The position numbers were made by a program, and so were the translations under genes. A stretch of DNA of 64,000 nucleotides from Nocardiopsis sinuspersici (lineage in GTDB: Bacteria > Actinomycetota > Actinomycetes > Streptosporangiales > Streptosporangiaceae): contig VWVT01000015.1 of assembly GCA_008638415.1 (NCBI GenBank), positions 62,001 through 126,000 on the forward strand, read 5' to 3'. Positions 61,166 to 64,000 of this stretch are shown here, piece by piece. Numbering within the stretch: the stretch's first letter is position 1; each line of letters opens with the position of its first letter. The notes under the pieces were generated by a model. The model had not been told where the DNA came from and did no database searches. It saw only the letters and a program-made list of their open reading frames with translations.

Positions 61166-61624
61166 TCAGCCGGAGGCCCGCGCCGGGACGGCGCCCCCGG
61201 CGAAGTACCGGTTCGCGCCGGGGGCGAACGTCGCCGCCGCGGCCGCCGCGACCGCCGTGATGTGGGTGGTCCGCACCACCAGGTAGACGGGGCCGTGCGA
61301 CTCGTGTCCCATCGCCGCCAGGACCCCGCCGCCCTCCAGAGCGGCCAGCACCACGGGTGCGACCAGTGTGCCCAGTCCGCCCACCACGCCGAGCCCGGCC
61401 ACCAGGGCGACCCGGGCCCACCGGTGCCCGCGCGCGAACCACACCACCACCAGCGCCGCCGACGTGTAGACCGCCACGCGCACCAGGAGGCCCGTCCAGG
61501 GAACTGCACCTCCCGAGGCGAGCATGCCCGCCAGCGCCAACGCCGTCTCGGTGACGCCGCACGCCACCGCCGCCGCCCACAACACCGTCGCCCATCGCAC
61601 CGGGCCGGGAACCGTTCTCTCCAT
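61166..61624 (-). CDS. small integral membrane protein
   Basis: The 152-residue protein has four membrane helices (ATVLWAAAVACGVTETALALAG, LLVRVAVYTSAALVVVWF, VALVAGLGVVGGLGTLVAPVVL, LVVRTTHITAVAAAAAATF). ATG 61624 follows GGAGGG. It is in line with the DMT gene with a 58-bp gap. No family recognised. Confidence 0.65.
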   Translation of the reverse strand: MERTVPGPVRWATVLWAAAVACGVTETALALAGMLASGGAVPWTGLLVRVAVYTSAALVVVWFARGHRWARVALVAGLGVVGGLGTLVAPVVLAALEGGGVLAAMGHESHGPVYLVVRTTHITAVAAAAAATFAPGANRYFAGGAVPARASG

Positions 61625-61839
61625 ACCCTCCAGGGTTCTCCGGTTCCGGGCCCGCCTCCAGAGTGCGCGCACCTCCTCACGGAAGGGGTGCGCGCGCCAC
61701 CCGCCACCGGGTTCCAGGCCCCTTCCGAAGGCGGCGCCGCGGTGCTCGGGAGCCGCCTCGCCCGCCGCCCCGGAGCCGGCGCGGCGCCCACCCGTGCCGG
61801 GTGGGCGGGAGGGGAGGGAGGCCGTGATGTGATGGAGGG

Positions 61840-62232
61840 GTGAGCCGTGCCGTGGAAGAGACCAACCGCCGTATGCTCCGGGCGCGGGACGCGATGGACC
61901 GCGCCTACGCGCAGCCGCTGGACGTCCCGGCCCTGGCCCGGATCGCCCACGTGTCGGAGTCGCACTTCACGCGCACCTTCCGGGCCACGTTCGGCGAGAC
62001 GCCCCATCGCTACCTGCAACGCCGCCGTGTCGAGCGCGCGATGTTCCTGCTGCGGGAGACCGGCCGCAGCGTGACCGACATCTGCTTCGAGGTCGGTTTC
62101 GGCAGCACGGGGACCTTCAGCCGCACGTTCCGCGACATCGTCGGCCGGTCGCCGAGGGAGTACCGCAAGGAGGCGGAGGCCGCGAACGTGCCGACGTGCT
62201 TCACGATGGCGTGGACGCGGCCGCACGCCTGA
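61840..62232 (+). CDS. AraC family DNA-binding protein (HTH domain only)
   Basis: The 130 residues contain both AraC helix-turn-helices: VPALARIAHVSESHFTRTFRATFGETPHRYLQRRR and VTDICFEVGFGSTGTFSRTFRDIVGRSPREYR. There is no ligand domain. The tail NVPTCFTMAWTRP is typical of a subfamily that stands before glyoxalase-fold (VOC) genes, as here. GTG 61840 follows GATGGAGG. It probably activates or represses the next gene. Confidence 0.88.
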   Translation: MSRAVEETNRRMLRARDAMDRAYAQPLDVPALARIAHVSESHFTRTFRATFGETPHRYLQRRRVERAMFLLRETGRSVTDICFEVGFGSTGTFSRTFRDIVGRSPREYRKEAEAANVPTCFTMAWTRPHA

Positions 62233-62336
62233 GGGCGCGCGCGTTCCGTACCGCCCGTCGTCCGGGCGGCGGACCGGGTGCGAACCGAGCGGTTTCGGAT
62301 AAGTTTTTCCCCGGCCCGCTCACTAGCGTGGTGCAC

Positions 62337-62747
62337 ATGTTCAACGCCATCACGCACTCGCAGATCTACGTCCTCGACCAGGACGAGGCCCTCGACTTCT
62401 ACGTCGGCAAGCTCGGACTGGAGGTCAACTCCGACATCGACATGGGTTTCATGCGGTGGCTGACCGTCCAGGTCCCCGGCCACCCGGAGCGACAGGTCCT
62501 GCTGGAGAAGCCGGGCCCTCCGTCGATGTCCGAGGAGACGGCGCGGCAGGTCCGGGAGCTGGTGACCAAGGGCGCGACGGGCGGCACGCTCATCCTCTCC
62601 ACGGACGACTGCCGCAAGACGTACGAGACGCTGCTGGGCCGGGGCGTGGAGTTCACCGAGGAGCCCACCGAGCGTCCGTACGGGATCGACTGCGGTCTTC
62701 GCGACCCCTTCGGAAACCACCTCCGCTTCACCCAGCCGAAGGCCTGA
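62337..62747 (+). CDS. VOC (glyoxalase-fold) family protein
   Basis: The 136-residue protein has two beta-alpha-beta-beta-beta modules: ITHSQIYVLDQDEALDFYVGKLGLEV and TGGTLILSTDDCRKTYETLLGRGVEF, ending YGIDCGLRDPFGNHLRFTQ. Metal ligands are placed as in dioxygenase or lyase members. Paired with the AraC gene. A resistance or detoxification role is possible; the substrate is not predictable. Confidence 0.85.
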   Translation: MFNAITHSQIYVLDQDEALDFYVGKLGLEVNSDIDMGFMRWLTVQVPGHPERQVLLEKPGPPSMSEETARQVRELVTKGATGGTLILSTDDCRKTYETLLGRGVEFTEEPTERPYGIDCGLRDPFGNHLRFTQPKA

Positions 62748-62831
62748 GGCTCTGAGGGCGACCGCTCCGGCCGCCGCACCGCCCGGGGGCGGACCCGCCG
62801 GGCCCGCCCCGCCGCACGGCCCGGGCGGGTC

Positions 62832-63836
62832 CTACACCCCGCCGCTGGCCACCGTTCCCCGGTACAGCGCGGCGACCACCCCCTCGATGTCGGGTTCGCG
62901 CAGGGTCAGGTCGACCACCTCGTGCCGCTGCGCGACCCGGGAGATCACCGCAGCGGGGTTCTCCGACAGCTCCAACCACTGGCGCGGACCGTCCACCCGC
63001 ACGCACCGGCCGCCCTCCACCCCGATGGGCGGGGCGGGAGCGGCCAGGTCCACGACCAGGACGCGCGGGGTGGGCACGCTCGCGCGCAGCCCGTCCAGGC
63101 CGCCGTCGTAGGCCAGGCTCCCGCGGTCGATGACCACCACCCGTTCGCACAGGCGCTCCACGTCGCCCAGGTCGTGCGTGGTCAGCAGGATGGTCGTCCC
63201 CTCCTCCGTGTTGAGCCGCAGCAGGAACTCGCGGATGGTCGACTTGCTGACCACGTCCAGGCCGATGGTCGGCTCGTCCAGCACCAGCAGCCGCGGTGCG
63301 TGCAGCAGGGCCGCGGTCAGGTCGCCGCGCATGCGCTGGCCCAGGCTGAGCTGGCGCACCGGGGTGGCCAGGAACGGTCCCAGCTCCAGCAGTTCGGTCA
63401 GCTCGGCCAGGCGGCGGGCGTGGTCGGCGGCCGGAATCCGGTACATGTGCCGGGTCAGCGCCAGACTGTCCCGCAGCGGCAGGTCCCACCACAGGGTGGT
63501 GCGCTGCCCGAACACCACGCCGATCCTTCCGGCCAGCCTCGTACGCTGGCGCGACGGCTCCAGCCCGGTCACCCGCAGGTGCCCCCTCGTGGGGGCGAGG
63601 ATGCCGGTGAGCATCTTCATCGTGCTGCTCTTCCCGGCGCCGTTGGGCCCCAGGTAGCCGACGATCTCGCCGGGCCGCACGGTGAGGGTCACGCCGTCCA
63701 CCGCGCTGACGGTGCGCCGCCTGCGCCGCAGGAACGGCCCCTCGGTCAGGACGAAGTCGCGGCCCAGGCCGACGGCCTCGACGACGGGTTCGGCGTCGGG
63801 CCCGGCGGGCCCGGTGGACTCTCGGACGGACGTCAT
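62832..63836 (-). CDS. ABC-2 type exporter, ATP-binding subunit
   Basis: The 334-residue ATPase has Walker A GYLGPNGAGKSSTMKMLTG, the Q loop region GVVFGQRTTLWWDLP, signature LSLGQRMRGDL, Walker B LLVLDEPTIGLD and switch His in LLTTHDLGD. The SLGQ signature and the GQRTTLWWDLP loop mark the DUF990-linked (NatA-like) branch. Its ATG is separated by one base from the stop of the upstream permease. Substrate unknown. Confidence 0.93.
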   Translation of the reverse strand: MTSVRESTGPAGPDAEPVVEAVGLGRDFVLTEGPFLRRRRRTVSAVDGVTLTVRPGEIVGYLGPNGAGKSSTMKMLTGILAPTRGHLRVTGLEPSRQRTRLAGRIGVVFGQRTTLWWDLPLRDSLALTRHMYRIPAADHARRLAELTELLELGPFLATPVRQLSLGQRMRGDLTAALLHAPRLLVLDEPTIGLDVVSKSTIREFLLRLNTEEGTTILLTTHDLGDVERLCERVVVIDRGSLAYDGGLDGLRASVPTPRVLVVDLAAPAPPIGVEGGRCVRVDGPRQWLELSENPAAVISRVAQRHEVVDLTLREPDIEGVVAALYRGTVASGGV

Positions 63837-63837
63837 G

Positions 63838-64000
63838 TCAGCTCCCGGTGGATCGGTAGTGGCGCAGCCCGGTCCGCCAGCAGAAGGCGGCGACCAGGCA
63901 CATGGCGACGGCGACGACGGGGGTGGCGAAGCGCAGGGCGTCGGGCAGCCCGGTCGGATCGGGACGGTCGAGCAGGTACAGCACGGGCTGCCAGGTGACG
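63838..64000 (-). CDS. ABC-2 type permease, C-terminal part (runs off window)
   Basis: The minus-strand frame entering from the right edge reads VTWQPVLYLLDRP, then a final membrane helix (VVAVAMCLVAAFCWRTGLRHY) and the family-typical end RYRSTGS-like (HYRSTGS). This is the C-terminus of the permease partner of the ATPase. Only 53 residues are visible; the helix and the one-base spacing to the ATPase gene support it. Confidence 0.8.
   Translation of the reverse strand, partial: VTWQPVLYLLDRPDPTGLPDALRFATPVVAVAMCLVAAFCWRTGLRHYRSTGS

Overview
The window is very GC-rich actinobacterial chromosome. Gene content and order point to Streptosporangiales, most likely Nocardiopsis or a close relative. 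The signs are a MATE-dnaB pair, the SRP RNA-dnaX-ybaB-recR-lysC-asd block, and the actinomycete-specific trio of XRE/DUF5753 regulator, DUF397 protein and histidine-kinase-like ATPase. GTG starts and 4-bp GTGA/ATGA overlaps are common. I see no transposase, phage gene or CRISPR array. The genus is inference; the phylum is well supported.

Layout. 1-2.0 kb: end of a zinc amidase and a MATE exporter. 2.0-4.8 kb: a DnaA-box-rich gap and dnaB, whose P-loop is split by a homing-endonuclease intein with class 3 features. 4.8-7.0 kb: an ABC-F antibiotic-resistance-type ATPase with a five-codon leader ORF, bracketed by two copies of a 41-bp imperfect repeat. 7.0-9.9 kb: small conserved proteins, a membrane PH-domain protein and upp. 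10.2-11.8 kb: two tandem TadA-associated proteins, tadA and tRNA-Ser(CGA). 11.9-23.7 kb: a metabolic accessory block between two tRNA-Ser genes (LacI-type sensor without HTH, beta-mannosidase, ROK regulator, PadR, Rieske protein, 2,4-dienoyl-CoA reductase, SGNH hydrolase, Lrp/AsnC regulator, SMP-30). 23.9-34.1 kb: DUF2252, SRP RNA, dnaX, a TetR regulator, an isoaspartate-methyltransferase-like protein, ybaB, recR, lysC and asd. 34.2-39.8 kb: GntR/UTRA regulator, small membrane proteins, an HhH protein, a DUF952-cupin fusion, and a membrane/pentapeptide/DUF6301-like cluster with direct repeats. 40.1-44.8 kb: pdhC-pdhB-pdhA and an FCD-type GntR. 45.4-52.6 kb: PAP2 phosphatase, SRPBCC, MFS/ArsR pair, and two ATPase modules around the XRE-DUF397 pair. 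52.8-59.6 kb: a VTC polyphosphate polymerase-DUF4956 pair, a two-component system with an acidic Ca-binding-like protein, and a PepSY membrane protein. 59.7-60.1 kb: a complex repeat field. 60.2-64 kb: DMT transporter, AraC/VOC pair and an ABC-2 exporter running off the end.

How the parts may work together. The most system-like stretch is 52.8-57.2 kb. An anchored acidic protein with a type-3-repeat-like calcium loop, a sensor kinase and an OmpR-type regulator form one operon. A near-identical ATGAGG-CCTCAT dyad lies upstream of that operon and upstream of the DUF4956-VTC operon. This suggests an envelope cation or polyphosphate circuit. A second regulatory link is a 14-bp dyad shared by the TetR promoter at 28.5 kb and the ABC-F leader promoter at 6.8 kb. 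A third is a ROK-type dyad over the beta-mannosidase promoter, with a ROK regulator next door.
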